DNA of 50,075 nt from positions 1-50,075 of the forward strand of contig JAKPEO010000092.1 in assembly GCA_029551925.1 (NCBI GenBank), in the 5' to 3' direction. The notes below the pieces were generated by a model. It had not been told where the DNA came from, ran no database searches, and worked only from the letters and a program-made list of their open reading frames with translations. This DNA is from a bacterium (GTDB taxonomy: Bacteria; JAGOBX01). Below are positions 7,972 to 17,385 of the stretch, one piece after another (position 1 is the first letter of the stretch; the number at the start of each line of letters is the position of its first letter). The position numbers were made by a program, and so were the translations under genes.

Positions 7972-9348
7972 ATGTTTAGAATATTAGTAATAGACGATAA
8001 TCAAAGTATTTGCGAAATATTAGCAGAGACATTGAATGATAAAGGGCATAAAGTGGATACCACGCTTTCGTCAGTTGCGGCATTGGAATTATTAAAACAA
8101 AATAATTATGATATAGTGATTACAGATTTAAAGATGGATAATGTCTCTGGTATTGATATACTAAAATTCATCAGAGAAAATAATTTAGATATAGAAGTAA
8201 TAATAATAACCGCATTTGGCACAATAGAAACAGCGATAGAAGCGATTCGTTTAGGCGCTGCGGATTTTATATTAAAGCCATTTGAGATACAGGACATAGA
8301 GAAAAAGATAGACAATATTATAAATCATCTAAAATTAAAATTAGACAATCAATATTTAACAGATGAATTACGGGAAATTTATGGTCATAAAATAATCGGC
8401 AAATCAAAAGCAATATTAAAGGTATTGGACGATATAAAAAAAGTAGCGGCTGTAAATTCTAATGTTTTGATATTAGGCGAGACTGGCACGGGTAAAGAAC
8501 TGATTGCGCGAGCTATACATTATTCAAGCGCCCGCAAAAATAACGCATTTGTTAAAGTTAATTGCGCCGCGCTGCCATTTGAATTATTAGAAAGCGAATT
8601 ATTTGGCCATGAGAAAGGCGCATTCACTTCCGCTTATAATCGGCGCTTAGGCAGATTTGAGATAGCGGATAAAGGGACATTGTTTATTGACGAAGTAAGC
8701 GAGATACCGCTGCCTGTGCAAGTGAAATTATTGCGTGTCCTTCAAGAGCGCGAGTTTGAGCGATTAGGAAGTTCTGAAACTATTAAGACAGATGTGCGTA
8801 TTATTGCTGCGACAAATAAAAATTTAGAAGAATTAGTGAAACGCGGAGTATTTAGACAGGATTTATATTATCGTTTGAATGTTTATCCGATTTATGTTGC
8901 GCCGCTTCGCGAGCGAAAAGAAGATATACCGGAATTAGTTTATTATTTTGTTGATAAGTATTCAAAATTAACAAATAAACATATTACAAAAGTAGAAGAA
9001 GAGATAATCGAGATATTTCAAGATTATGAATGGTATGGCAATATTCGCGAGTTAGAAAATATAATTGAGCGAATGATAGTTATAACAAGCGATGACAATA
9101 TTTTACGCGCAGCGATAGCGCCGCAAGAAATACGCGCAAAAAAATTTAAAAGTTCGCTGAATGTATTTGATACTGAATTAACTGAACAAGCGAATACTTT
9201 GCCTGAACTATTAAGCGCTATTGAGAAAAAAATCATATTAGAAACCTATCAAAAAGAAAAGTATCATCAAACCAAAACAGCAGAAAAATTAGGTATCAGC
9301 CGCACAGATTTGCAATACAAACTAAAAAAATACAATATCCAGAAATGA
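7972..9348 (+). CDS. NtrC-family sigma-54-dependent response regulator
   Basis: The 458-residue protein has a receiver domain (1-120; acidic pair Asp8-Asp9, phospho-acceptor Asp52 in VITDLKM, conserved Lys in ILKPFE), an AAA+ sigma-54 interaction domain (about 140-370; Walker A GETGTGKE, Walker B GTLFIDEV, and RLNVYPIYVAPLRERKEDI) and a C-terminal Fis-type helix-turn-helix (TKTAEKLGISRTDLQYKLKK). Phosphorylation would let it hexamerise and drive ATP-dependent opening at sigma-54 promoters. The loop that contacts sigma-54 reads GAFTSA rather than GAFTGA; the critical Thr is kept. A nearby cognate kinase could be the hybrid kinase at 4867. The stop overlaps the next gene by ATGA. I saw no clear -24/-12 promoter in this window. 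Confidence 0.93.
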   Translation: MFRILVIDDNQSICEILAETLNDKGHKVDTTLSSVAALELLKQNNYDIVITDLKMDNVSGIDILKFIRENNLDIEVIIITAFGTIETAIEAIRLGAADFILKPFEIQDIEKKIDNIINHLKLKLDNQYLTDELREIYGHKIIGKSKAILKVLDDIKKVAAVNSNVLILGETGTGKELIARAIHYSSARKNNAFVKVNCAALPFELLESELFGHEKGAFTSAYNRRLGRFEIADKGTLFIDEVSEIPLPVQVKLLRVLQEREFERLGSSETIKTDVRIIAATNKNLEELVKRGVFRQDLYYRLNVYPIYVAPLRERKEDIPELVYYFVDKYSKLTNKHITKVEEEIIEIFQDYEWYGNIRELENIIERMIVITSDDNILRAAIAPQEIRAKKFKSSLNVFDTELTEQANTLPELLSAIEKKIILETYQKEKYHQTKTAEKLGISRTDLQYKLKKYNIQK

Positions 9349-10565
9349 AAATTTTATTTTTAACGCATTGTTATTATCCGGCATTTGGCGGCAGCGAATT
9401 ATTAATTCGTAATATTGCTGAAAGATTAGCAAATGAATACAATTATAATTGCAGAGTTTTCACGACAGATGCGTATTCTACTGACGCGTTTAATAATGCG
9501 GAATTATCAAAAATTCCGCAGAAATACGAGATTATTAATAATGTCAAAATAAATAGATATTCGATAAATTATTGCATTTCTGATATTTTGAAAATTGCGG
9601 ATAGATTTTTCGATTTAGATAATTTCAATATTTTTCAGCTGGCAAAAAACGGACCGATTAGTTTTAAAATGCTGGCTGATATATTGAATTATGATTGCGA
9701 CATTATTGTCGCTACGGCGTTTCCGATGTTTCAGATGTATTACGCTTATTTAGCGAAGAAAATAGCGGATAAAAAAATAGTAATACAAGGCAATTTACAT
9801 TTAGAAAATAGCGGATATAATAATGCGCTTATTGATAAAATTATTGACAGCGCAGACGGCTATGTTTGTTTGACTGAATACGAATATAAATATTTAACAG
9901 ACAAATTTTGTTCTGACGAAAAGTTTAAAATTATCAGACCTGCATTAGTATCAGCGAAATCAATAATATCAGAAGATACGAAAAAAAAGATAAAAGAAAA
10001 GTTGAGAATTAGCGAAGACAAAATAATTTTATATTTTGGTCAGATTAATCCGACAAAAAACTTAAAAATATTGATAGATGCATTTTCAATTGTTTGTAAA
10101 AAAATAGAAAATTGCGCACTTGTGATAGCAGGCGCTACGTATTCGCAATACAATATAGAATTAGAAAAATATGCAGATTCCAAAGTATTAAAAAACAAAA
10201 TTTATTTTTTTAATAATGTCAGCGATGAAGAAAAAGATGATATTTATTACAGCGCTGATTTATATGTTAATCCGTCTGAAAATGAATCTTACAGCATTAC
10301 TACAATAGAAGCGCTGGCTTTTAGTCTGCCGATAGCGATTAGCGATATTGCGCAATTATCGGAATTAGCCGCTAATAATAACGGTTTAGTTTTTGAAAAA
10401 GGAAACGCCGAAGCATTAGCGGAAAAAATAAATTTGATTTTAGCAAATTCTGAACTTGCGCAAAACCTTAAAAAATCCGCGCTGCGAAGATTTGAAGAAT
10501 ATTATAATAATCGCGATTATATCAAAGTTTATAATGATTTTTTAATCAAATGCTCTAATATTTGA
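9345..10565 (+). CDS. Glycosyltransferase, GT4/group 1 family
   Basis: The 406-residue protein opens with a GT-B N-terminal Rossmann half (MKILFLTHCYYPAFGGSELLIRNIAERL). The C-terminal donor-binding half has ILYFGQINPTKNLKILIDAFSIV, DLYVNPSENESYSITTIEALAF and a closing NGLVFEKGNAEALAEKI, which is the usual order for family 4. Such enzymes move a sugar from a nucleotide or lipid donor to a growing glycan or lipid; donor and acceptor cannot be told from the sequence. The start overlaps the regulator stop by four bases (ATGA), so translation is likely coupled, and a radical SAM gene follows after 2 nt. Confidence 0.88.
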   Translation: MKILFLTHCYYPAFGGSELLIRNIAERLANEYNYNCRVFTTDAYSTDAFNNAELSKIPQKYEIINNVKINRYSINYCISDILKIADRFFDLDNFNIFQLAKNGPISFKMLADILNYDCDIIVATAFPMFQMYYAYLAKKIADKKIVIQGNLHLENSGYNNALIDKIIDSADGYVCLTEYEYKYLTDKFCSDEKFKIIRPALVSAKSIISEDTKKKIKEKLRISEDKIILYFGQINPTKNLKILIDAFSIVCKKIENCALVIAGATYSQYNIELEKYADSKVLKNKIYFFNNVSDEEKDDIYYSADLYVNPSENESYSITTIEALAFSLPIAISDIAQLSELAANNNGLVFEKGNAEALAEKINLILANSELAQNLKKSALRRFEEYYNNRDYIKVYNDFLIKCSNI

Positions 10566-10567
10566 AA

Positions 10568-12580
10568 ATGAAAAAGAAAATATTATTTTTACAGCCGCCC
10601 ACGCCATTAGTAAATTTTGATTTAATATATGAAAATACTCAGACAGCCGCAGGGTATTTGACTGCATATATTTTGTCGCAGAATAATTTTAAAAATTACG
10701 ATTTTATAATTGCAGATACGCTGATGAATGATTATTTCGGCGATGAATTAATTATAAAAAAAATTTTGGAATTGAGCCCTGAATATTTGTGTTTTAGCTG
10801 CTATTGCTGGAATATTGCGCGCATAAAAAATATTACTGAAAAAATTAAGAAATTAGATAGTTCGATAAAAATAATTTACGGTGGGCCTGAAATAACAGAA
10901 GATAATAATTTTTTATTAAATAATAATTTTGCCGATATATTAGTAAGAGGCGAGGGAGAACTAACATTTGAAAATTTAGTAGCGAATGATTTTAATATTG
11001 AAAATATAAATAGCGGAATTTTAAAAAAAACAAGTGAGAATACATATTATTATACAGGCGCAAATAAAAAACAATATGATATAAAAAATCAAGCGTCGCC
11101 ATATTTATTGAATATTTTAAAACCTGAAAAAAGCGGATTTATGAGATTTGAGACAATGCGCGGCTGCCCGAAAAAATGCAGTTATTGTTATTATTCCAAA
11201 GAATTTTCAAAGGTCAGATTTTTGTCATTAGATATAATAGAAAAATTATATATTTATGCGCTTAAAAATGAAGCGACTGAAATATTTTTATTAGACCCTG
11301 ATTTTTTAGCGCATAAGAATATTAAAGAAGTATTGGAAATTTTTATTAAAAACCGCAGAAAATACGGTAAAAATATAGAAATACATACAGAACTAAATGT
11401 TTTGCACAGCAATTTAGAGATCTCTAAATTGCTGTGCGCAGCAAATTTTAAGTCAGTAGAGATTGGTTTTCAATCTTGTAATATCGAAAAATTAAAATTA
11501 TCTAATCGCCATCAAGATATTAAAAAATTTTTAGAAGGCGTCAAAAATCTGCGGGATAATAATATAGATATGATTATTGATATTATCATTGGGTTGCCGG
11601 GCGAGACAATAGACGATATTCGTCGCACATTTGATTTTATAGTTAGTCATAATTTACAAAAAGAAGCGCAGGTCTTTAATTTAGCTGTATTACCGGGGAC
11701 TGCGCTGCGCGAGAATGCTCACAAATTTGATATTCAGTATTCATATTATCCGCCGTATTATATGAAATCGTCAAATACCTTGACTACTGAAAATTTAGCG
11801 AATTTATTTATTGAAGCTGAAGATTTATTCGGCATAGAATTTGACCCTATTGAATTGCCGTCGTTTATCGAGAAAAATCAAAATTCTGATAATGCTGATT
11901 TTTATACAAAATGTATTATTAATTGCTCTAATATAAAACCTAATAGTTTAAAAAAAATATTAGATGAAATTCCGCAAAAAATTACGAATAATTTTAGTTT
12001 GTGGCTGAAAAATTACAGACCGTTTATAATAGATGATTTGTTAAAAAAAATTATTTGCGAAATTCCTAAAAAAAATCAAAATACAGTTTTTGATTTTATT
12101 ATTGAATTGGAAAATGTCTGCGATTTTAGAAGTTTAATAGATTTATTTTCAGACGAGCAGATTAATTTTAATCATTATTTGAATCATTATTATATTTTTG
12201 ATTTTGGCGAAGAAGTAGCGATAAGTTCGAAAAAAATATTAATTTATCCGTTAGACAATTCGCAATTTAAAAAAAATATAATAAATGAATTTTCGCAGAG
12301 TTTTTATGTTGTCCCCAAAATGTCTATATTTTTAATTGAAGATATATTGAGAGTGAAAAAATATGTTAATTGCTCAAACGACATAATATTATCGCTGTCA
12401 GAAGATAGGAGTATCGAATTTAAAGATGAGTTATTAAAAAAATTAGCGGATATTGTTTTACTGAAAAATTATGAGTTTATACATTTCACAGATTATTATT
12501 GTCAATATAATTGGTCAGATAAATATTTGAATACATCTCCTAAAAAATACGAATTTGAACATATAAAAATTTTGAAATAA
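10568..12580 (+). CDS. B12-binding-domain radical SAM protein
   Basis: The 670-residue protein begins with a cobalamin-binding-type Rossmann domain (KILFLQPPTPL; YLTAYILSQ; SPEYLCFSCYCWNIAR; IIYGGPEITEDN; DILVRGEGELTFENL). A radical SAM core follows, with its [4Fe-4S] cysteines in RGCPKKCSYCYY (Cys200, Cys204, Cys207), and the barrel ends near VFNLAVLPGTALRENA. The DxHxxG-type base-off His is not evident, so cobalamin may bind base-on or not at all. A C-terminal region of about 250 residues has no motif I recognise. Relatives methylate or rearrange lipids, cofactors and natural products. A TTG at 10562 is possible, but the ATG at 10568, 2 nt after the glycosyltransferase stop, is more likely. 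The bioA gene follows 16 nt downstream. Confidence 0.85.
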   Translation: MKKKILFLQPPTPLVNFDLIYENTQTAAGYLTAYILSQNNFKNYDFIIADTLMNDYFGDELIIKKILELSPEYLCFSCYCWNIARIKNITEKIKKLDSSIKIIYGGPEITEDNNFLLNNNFADILVRGEGELTFENLVANDFNIENINSGILKKTSENTYYYTGANKKQYDIKNQASPYLLNILKPEKSGFMRFETMRGCPKKCSYCYYSKEFSKVRFLSLDIIEKLYIYALKNEATEIFLLDPDFLAHKNIKEVLEIFIKNRRKYGKNIEIHTELNVLHSNLEISKLLCAANFKSVEIGFQSCNIEKLKLSNRHQDIKKFLEGVKNLRDNNIDMIIDIIIGLPGETIDDIRRTFDFIVSHNLQKEAQVFNLAVLPGTALRENAHKFDIQYSYYPPYYMKSSNTLTTENLANLFIEAEDLFGIEFDPIELPSFIEKNQNSDNADFYTKCIINCSNIKPNSLKKILDEIPQKITNNFSLWLKNYRPFIIDDLLKKIICEIPKKNQNTVFDFIIELENVCDFRSLIDLFSDEQINFNHYLNHYYIFDFGEEVAISSKKILIYPLDNSQFKKNIINEFSQSFYVVPKMSIFLIEDILRVKKYVNCSNDIILSLSEDRSIEFKDELLKKLADIVLLKNYEFIHFTDYYCQYNWSDKYLNTSPKKYEFEHIKILK

Positions 12581-12596
12581 CAGGTGATAAATAAAG

Positions 12597-13949
12597 ATGA
12601 GAAAGAATTACAAAGAATTATTAGAAAAAGACAAAATGTATATTTGGCATCCATATACGCAGATGAAGGATTATGAAAATGATTATCATATATTAATAAA
12701 ATCCGCGAAAAAATTCAAATTATACGACAGCGAGAATAGATATTATTATGATACAATTTCGTCTTGGTGGTGCAATATATTAGGACATAATATAAAAGAG
12801 ATAAATGCCGCGATTATCCAGCAATTAGAAAATTTCGAGCATACGCTATTTGCCGGATTTACAAATGAGCAGGCGATAGAATTAGCCGAAAAACTTATAA
12901 AATTAGTTAACAGCGATGAAATTGACAAAGTTTTTTTTTCAGATAATGGCTCGACAGCAGTAGAAGTAGCGCTCAAAATGTCTTGTCAATATTGGTCAAA
13001 TTACGGCAAACCTGAAAAAACAAAATTTATTTATTTAGAGAATAGTTATCACGGCGATACAATAGGCACGATGAGCGTGAGCGGCACAGCGCAGTTTTTC
13101 AAGTATTACAAAAAAATATGCGTTGAAAATTATTCTATACCGTCGCCATATTGTTATAGATGCAATTCGTCAAAATCCTGTAAATATCAATGTTTGGAGC
13201 CGTTAAAAAAAATATTAAACGATAATCATAATAAAATTTCGGGCTTGATAATCGAGCCGCTTGTCCAATGCGCTGGCGGAATGATTGTTTATCCGGCAGA
13301 GTATTTGAATAAATTATATGAAATTATAAAATATTATGAAATACATTTGATATTAGATGAAATTGCGGTTGGCTTTGGCAGAACAGGCAAAATGTTTGCA
13401 TTTCATTATTCTGATGCAATACCTGATTTTATTTGTTTATCAAAAGCGATAACAAATGGGACATTACCGCTCGGCGTAACTTTAACCACTAATCAAATAT
13501 ACGATGCATTTTATGACGATTATTCCAAAAACAAGACCTTTTTTCACGGGCATACATTTACAGGCAATCCGTTGTCAGCTGCTGCGGCAAATGCAACTAT
13601 TGATTTGCTAATATCAAATAATTTAATAGAAAAATCGCAAGCGCAGATAAAATACTTAAATAATGAAATATATTCGAGATTCAATAATTTTCAATATATC
13701 GGAGATATTAGGAACATCGGTTTTATTGCTGCTTTTGAAATTGTTAAAGATAAAAGCGCAAAAGAAAAATTTGACAGTAGTTTGAGAATCGGGCGTCGAA
13801 TATATTTTGAAGGATTAAAAAATAATTTGATTTTACGGCCGTTAGATAATATTATTTATCTTTTTTTACCGATTACAATTACGAAACGGGATATAGATAT
13901 TATTTTAAATAAATTAGAAGTTGTTTTGAAAAATGTTATCAGTAGTTAA
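12597..13949 (+). CDS. bioA: Adenosylmethionine-8-amino-7-oxononanoate aminotransferase
   Basis: The 450-residue class III aminotransferase carries BioA hallmarks: IWHPYTQM near the N-terminus, the SSWWCN segment that lines the substrate pocket, YHGDTIGTMSVSG for the cofactor, LILDEIAVGFGRTGKMFA, the PLP lysine in LSKAITNGTLPL (Lys283) and THGHTFTGNP-type HGHTFTGNPLSAAAA. BioA makes 7,8-diaminopelargonate using S-adenosylmethionine as amino donor, the antepenultimate step of biotin synthesis. A cysteine-rich insert (CYRCNSSKSCKYQC) occurs after residue 180. No other bio gene lies nearby. The ribosome-binding site is AGGTG. It overlaps the following ABC-F gene by 17 bp. Confidence 0.92.
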   Translation: MRKNYKELLEKDKMYIWHPYTQMKDYENDYHILIKSAKKFKLYDSENRYYYDTISSWWCNILGHNIKEINAAIIQQLENFEHTLFAGFTNEQAIELAEKLIKLVNSDEIDKVFFSDNGSTAVEVALKMSCQYWSNYGKPEKTKFIYLENSYHGDTIGTMSVSGTAQFFKYYKKICVENYSIPSPYCYRCNSSKSCKYQCLEPLKKILNDNHNKISGLIIEPLVQCAGGMIVYPAEYLNKLYEIIKYYEIHLILDEIAVGFGRTGKMFAFHYSDAIPDFICLSKAITNGTLPLGVTLTTNQIYDAFYDDYSKNKTFFHGHTFTGNPLSAAAANATIDLLISNNLIEKSQAQIKYLNNEIYSRFNNFQYIGDIRNIGFIAAFEIVKDKSAKEKFDSSLRIGRRIYFEGLKNNLILRPLDNIIYLFLPITITKRDIDIILNKLEVVLKNVISS

Positions 13950-15774
13950 TTTATCGAAAAGTTATGGCAGTCAATTATTATTTGACGAAGTGACATTTAA
14001 TATAAATCCAAAAGAGCGCGTGGGGTTAGTGGGTAGAAACGGCTACGGTAAAACTACGTTATTTAGAATAATATTAGGTCAGGAGCAGCCGGACAGCGGA
14101 AAAATCGCTATTCCAAATAATTATCGAATTGCCGCTGTTGAGCAGCATCTAAATTTTAGAGGAAAAACAGTGATAGAAGAATCCTTAAAAAATATAGAGG
14201 AGCCGGAATTAAACCAATGGCGCGTTGAAAAAATATTGACTGGCTTGGGCTTTAAAAAAGAAGATTTACAACGCAATATTAATGAATTTTCTGGCGGCTA
14301 TCAGATACGCGTAAATTTGGCAAAGGTATTAGTATTGGAGCCGGATTTACTGTTGTTAGACGAACCGACAAACTATCTTGATATAACAGCGATTAGATGG
14401 CTCGCAAAATTTTTGAGAAATTGGAAATCCGAATTAATGTTAATTACGCACGACCGGACATTTATGGATTCGGTTGTAACGCATACAATGGCTATTCACC
14501 GCAAAAAAATAAAGAAGATAAAAGGCGATACAAATAAGATATATGAGCAGATAGCGCAAGACGAAGAAATATACGAAAAAACTCGGATAAATGATGAAAA
14601 ACGGCGCAAAGAAATAGAATTATTTATCAGCAGATTTCGCGCAAAGGCGCGATTGGCAAATTTAGCGCAGTCGCGAATCAAGACATTATCTAAGCAGCAG
14701 AAATTAGAAAAATTAGAAAAGATACAGACAATAGATTTTGAATTTAGTTATTCGCCGTTTCCTGCGAAAGTGATTATGGAGATAGAAAATTTAAAATTTT
14801 CATATAGCGGTGAACAGCCGTATTTAATAGATAATTTTAATTTAATTGTAGGCCGCGAAGATAGAATTTGCGTGATAGGTCCTAATGGTCGCGGTAAGAC
14901 CACGCTTTTGAAATTAATCGCCGGAGAATTGCAGCCATTAGCCGGAACAATCAAAAAACACAGCGCCGCGAAAATCGGATATTTTGGGCAGACGAATATA
15001 GATAGATTAAATTCAGAAAATACTGTTTTACAGGAAATATTAAGCGCTGATACAGACGGCTTGCCGCAGCGCTGCCGCAATATTTGCGGCGCGATGATGT
15101 TTGAAAATGACGATGCCTTAAAAAAAATCAGCATATTATCAGGAGGCGAACGTAGCCGCGTAATGCTCGGAAAAATATTGGTGTCGTCCGCTAATTTGTT
15201 ATTACTCGACGAGCCGAGCAATCATTTAGATATGGAATCCTGCGATTCGCTGATGGCTGCGATAGATGCATTTCCCGGGGCGGTGATAATCATTACGCAT
15301 AATGAAATGTTTTTAAATACTTTTGCTAATAGATTAATTGTGTTTGATAGAAATAAAATATCAGTTTATGATTGCAGTTATCAAGATTTTTTGAGCGATA
15401 TTGGGTGGGAGGCTGACAGCGAAAATATTGAAAGAGTAGATAAAGAATCCGAAGAAAAAAAAAGGAATAAAGAATTGCGTAAAGAGCGGGCAGAGCGATT
15501 AAGAGAAATAAATCGCATATTAAAACCGCTTAAAAATAGAGTCGAAGAATTAGAAAAAACAATAGTTCAAAAAGAAAAAGAACTGCAAAATTTGTATAAT
15601 GATTTAGCGAGCGCTTCGCAAAATGGAAATACTAACGCCATTGCTGAATTATCTAAAAATTCCGTTAGTTTAAAAAATGAAATAGATGATTTATATAATG
15701 AATTGGATATTGCTATTAATAATTATGAAACGCAGCAGAATATCATTGAAACAGCACAGAATCCAGTATTTTAA
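13933..15774 (+). CDS. ABC-F family ATPase (Uup/EttA-like)
   Basis: Two ABC cassettes lie in one 613-residue chain with no membrane segment. Cassette 1 has Walker A GRNGYGKTT, signature FSGGYQIRVNLAK and Walker B LLLLDEPTNYLD. Cassette 2 has GPNGRGKTT, LSGGERSRVMLGK and LLLLDEPSNHLD. A charged linker sits between them, and a C-terminal coiled coil (about 510-600) resembles Uup. ABC-F proteins act on the ribosome or on nucleic acid, regulating translation or easing stalled elongation. The start ATG lies inside the end of bioA (17-bp overlap), which argues for coupled translation. Confidence 0.92.
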   Translation: MLSVVNLSKSYGSQLLFDEVTFNINPKERVGLVGRNGYGKTTLFRIILGQEQPDSGKIAIPNNYRIAAVEQHLNFRGKTVIEESLKNIEEPELNQWRVEKILTGLGFKKEDLQRNINEFSGGYQIRVNLAKVLVLEPDLLLLDEPTNYLDITAIRWLAKFLRNWKSELMLITHDRTFMDSVVTHTMAIHRKKIKKIKGDTNKIYEQIAQDEEIYEKTRINDEKRRKEIELFISRFRAKARLANLAQSRIKTLSKQQKLEKLEKIQTIDFEFSYSPFPAKVIMEIENLKFSYSGEQPYLIDNFNLIVGREDRICVIGPNGRGKTTLLKLIAGELQPLAGTIKKHSAAKIGYFGQTNIDRLNSENTVLQEILSADTDGLPQRCRNICGAMMFENDDALKKISILSGGERSRVMLGKILVSSANLLLLDEPSNHLDMESCDSLMAAIDAFPGAVIIITHNEMFLNTFANRLIVFDRNKISVYDCSYQDFLSDIGWEADSENIERVDKESEEKKRNKELRKERAERLREINRILKPLKNRVEELEKTIVQKEKELQNLYNDLASASQNGNTNAIAELSKNSVSLKNEIDDLYNELDIAINNYETQQNIIETAQNPVF

Positions 15775-15824
15775 GTGATATGATGAACATAATAAAAAAA
15801 AATTATAAGCAGGTGTAATTAATT

Positions 15825-16376
15825 ATGAAGGAATTTTATTTGAAGGTATATAATGCTTCGCCTGAATTATTTTTTAAATTAGAAGAACTCGGACTGATAA
15901 AATTATTTATGCCGACATTAAATACTCTTAATTTGCCGTTAAATAAAAATGCGGTAGAATGGTTATATACGACAGCCGAACAATACGGTTCGCATAAATT
16001 AATTTGCGTGGGTATAAATTCTACGATAATTAGATTGAATTATCATCCGGATAACGAAGATTTTATTTTGGTGAATAATAGTCAATATAAATTTAAAGAT
16101 TTGTATCTTATCATCGGATTAGAAAAACAAGAAATATTGCAGCAAAAAATTAATGAAGGGACATTAGCGGACGATGATATTATTGCGATAAAAATGGAAT
16201 TTAATAATCCGCTATTAAGCATATTTACAATGCTGAAAAATACTGTGCATTGTGAAATAACAACAGAAAATTCTAATTTGCAGAATCCCGTATTTTTTGT
16301 AAGCGAACCGACAAATTTAAAACAGATTTTTTTAGATGTAAAAAATTATAATTTTAGATTGCTAAATAAAAATTGA
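15825..16376 (+). CDS. Hypothetical protein, 183 aa
   Basis: I do not recognise this soluble protein. It has no signal peptide or membrane helix and no cofactor motif. Residues 1-45 (MKEFYLKVYNASPELFFK) look helical and the rest is mixed alpha/beta, with several Leu/Ile-rich strands and few charged clusters. An AGGTG ribosome-binding site lies 11 nt before the ATG, and base composition matches the neighbours, so it is probably a genuine gene. It follows the ABC-F gene by 50 bp on the same strand. A 30-bp palindrome begins 45 bp after its stop. Confidence 0.7.
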   Translation: MKEFYLKVYNASPELFFKLEELGLIKLFMPTLNTLNLPLNKNAVEWLYTTAEQYGSHKLICVGINSTIIRLNYHPDNEDFILVNNSQYKFKDLYLIIGLEKQEILQQKINEGTLADDDIIAIKMEFNNPLLSIFTMLKNTVHCEITTENSNLQNPVFFVSEPTNLKQIFLDVKNYNFRLLNKN

Positions 16377-16421
16377 TGAAGATATGTATATGAATATTAG
16401 ATTGCGGCGCTAAATAAATGG

Positions 16422-16451
16422 CATTTGCGTATTTGCGCAATTACGCAAATG
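16422..16451. repeat. 30-bp near-perfect palindrome
   Basis: The arms CATTTGCGTA and TACGCAAATG are perfect inverted repeats, and the 10-bp centre (TTTGCGCAAT) itself contains the palindrome TTGCGCAA. The whole 30 bp equals its reverse complement apart from one symmetric pair. Copies with the same architecture occur at 49174-49203 and, shortened, at 47479-47500. It lies 48 bp upstream of the EamA transporter start. It could be an operator, a terminator or a mobile palindromic repeat. Confidence 0.8.
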
Positions 16452-16498
16452 AAAAAAATAAATTTGCAAATTTAAAATTTTTGAATTGAGTTTTCTTA

Positions 16499-17368
16499 AT
16501 GAAATCAGAAATAAAAAAAGGACATTATGATAGAATTATCAAAGGATATTTGATGATTTTGCTATCTGCTTTTTTATTTACAATTTCGACAGTTGCGGCA
16601 AAATACCTGAATAATAAAAATAGCATTGGCGGATTAGAATTGAGTTTTGCCAGATTTTTTTTAGGCGCTGTATTAGTGCTGTTTATGCGTTTTGTTTTGA
16701 AATATAAGATTAATCCTATAAATAGAAAGGGCTTGTATCTAAGAGCAATATTAAATGCCAGCGCAGTAATACTTTTTTTTCTTGCTGTCCAATATTCCAC
16801 TATTACTAACGCTAATCTTTTGAATATGAGTTATCCTGTATTTGTCGCTATTAGTTCGTATTTCTGGCTAAATGAAGAAATCAACGCGAAAATAATTTTA
16901 AGTTTGATTTTAGCAATATTAGGAGCGATATTGATAATCAAGCCGTTTTATTTAAAAATAAATTTCGGAGATGTATATGGCGTTTTATCGGCTGTTATTG
17001 CTGGGCTCGCTATTACTGATTTAAAATATGTGCGAAAAACAGACGATACATTTACAATAATGTATTATTTATTCATTTACGGTGCATTATTGACTTTTAT
17101 ATTTTGTTTTAGAAATTTAAAGATTCCGAGTTTTTCAGAAACAATTTTTATTTTGATTTCTGCTGTGTCTGCAATAATCGGACAGTTTGTTTTGACTTAC
17201 GGACAGAAATACTGCACTGCTACGCAAGGAAGTATAATTTCAATGTCTCGAATATTAATAGCCGCAATTTTCGGCATTTTATTGTTTGATGATAAAATAG
17301 ATATTTTTTTAATAACAGGCGCAATATTTATTATTTTGCCAAATATATTGTTATTTTATAAAAATTAA
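16499..17368 (+). CDS. EamA/DMT-superfamily permease
   Basis: The 289-residue protein has ten predicted membrane helices arranged as two EamA repeats (about 12-145 and 155-287). Repeat one contains ISTVAAKYL, ELSFARFFLGAVLVLF and VFVAISSYFWLNEEI; repeat two ends with QGSIISMSRILIAAIFGILLFDDKI. Members export or exchange metabolites, amino acids or nucleotide sugars across the inner membrane; the substrate here is unknown. The ribosome-binding site is poor. The gene lies downstream of the 30-bp palindrome and 17 bp before the PHP gene. Confidence 0.88.
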   Translation: MKSEIKKGHYDRIIKGYLMILLSAFLFTISTVAAKYLNNKNSIGGLELSFARFFLGAVLVLFMRFVLKYKINPINRKGLYLRAILNASAVILFFLAVQYSTITNANLLNMSYPVFVAISSYFWLNEEINAKIILSLILAILGAILIIKPFYLKINFGDVYGVLSAVIAGLAITDLKYVRKTDDTFTIMYYLFIYGALLTFIFCFRNLKIPSFSETIFILISAVSAIIGQFVLTYGQKYCTATQGSIISMSRILIAAIFGILLFDDKIDIFLITGAIFIILPNILLFYKN

Positions 17369-17385
17369 TTAAAATTAATTTTACT

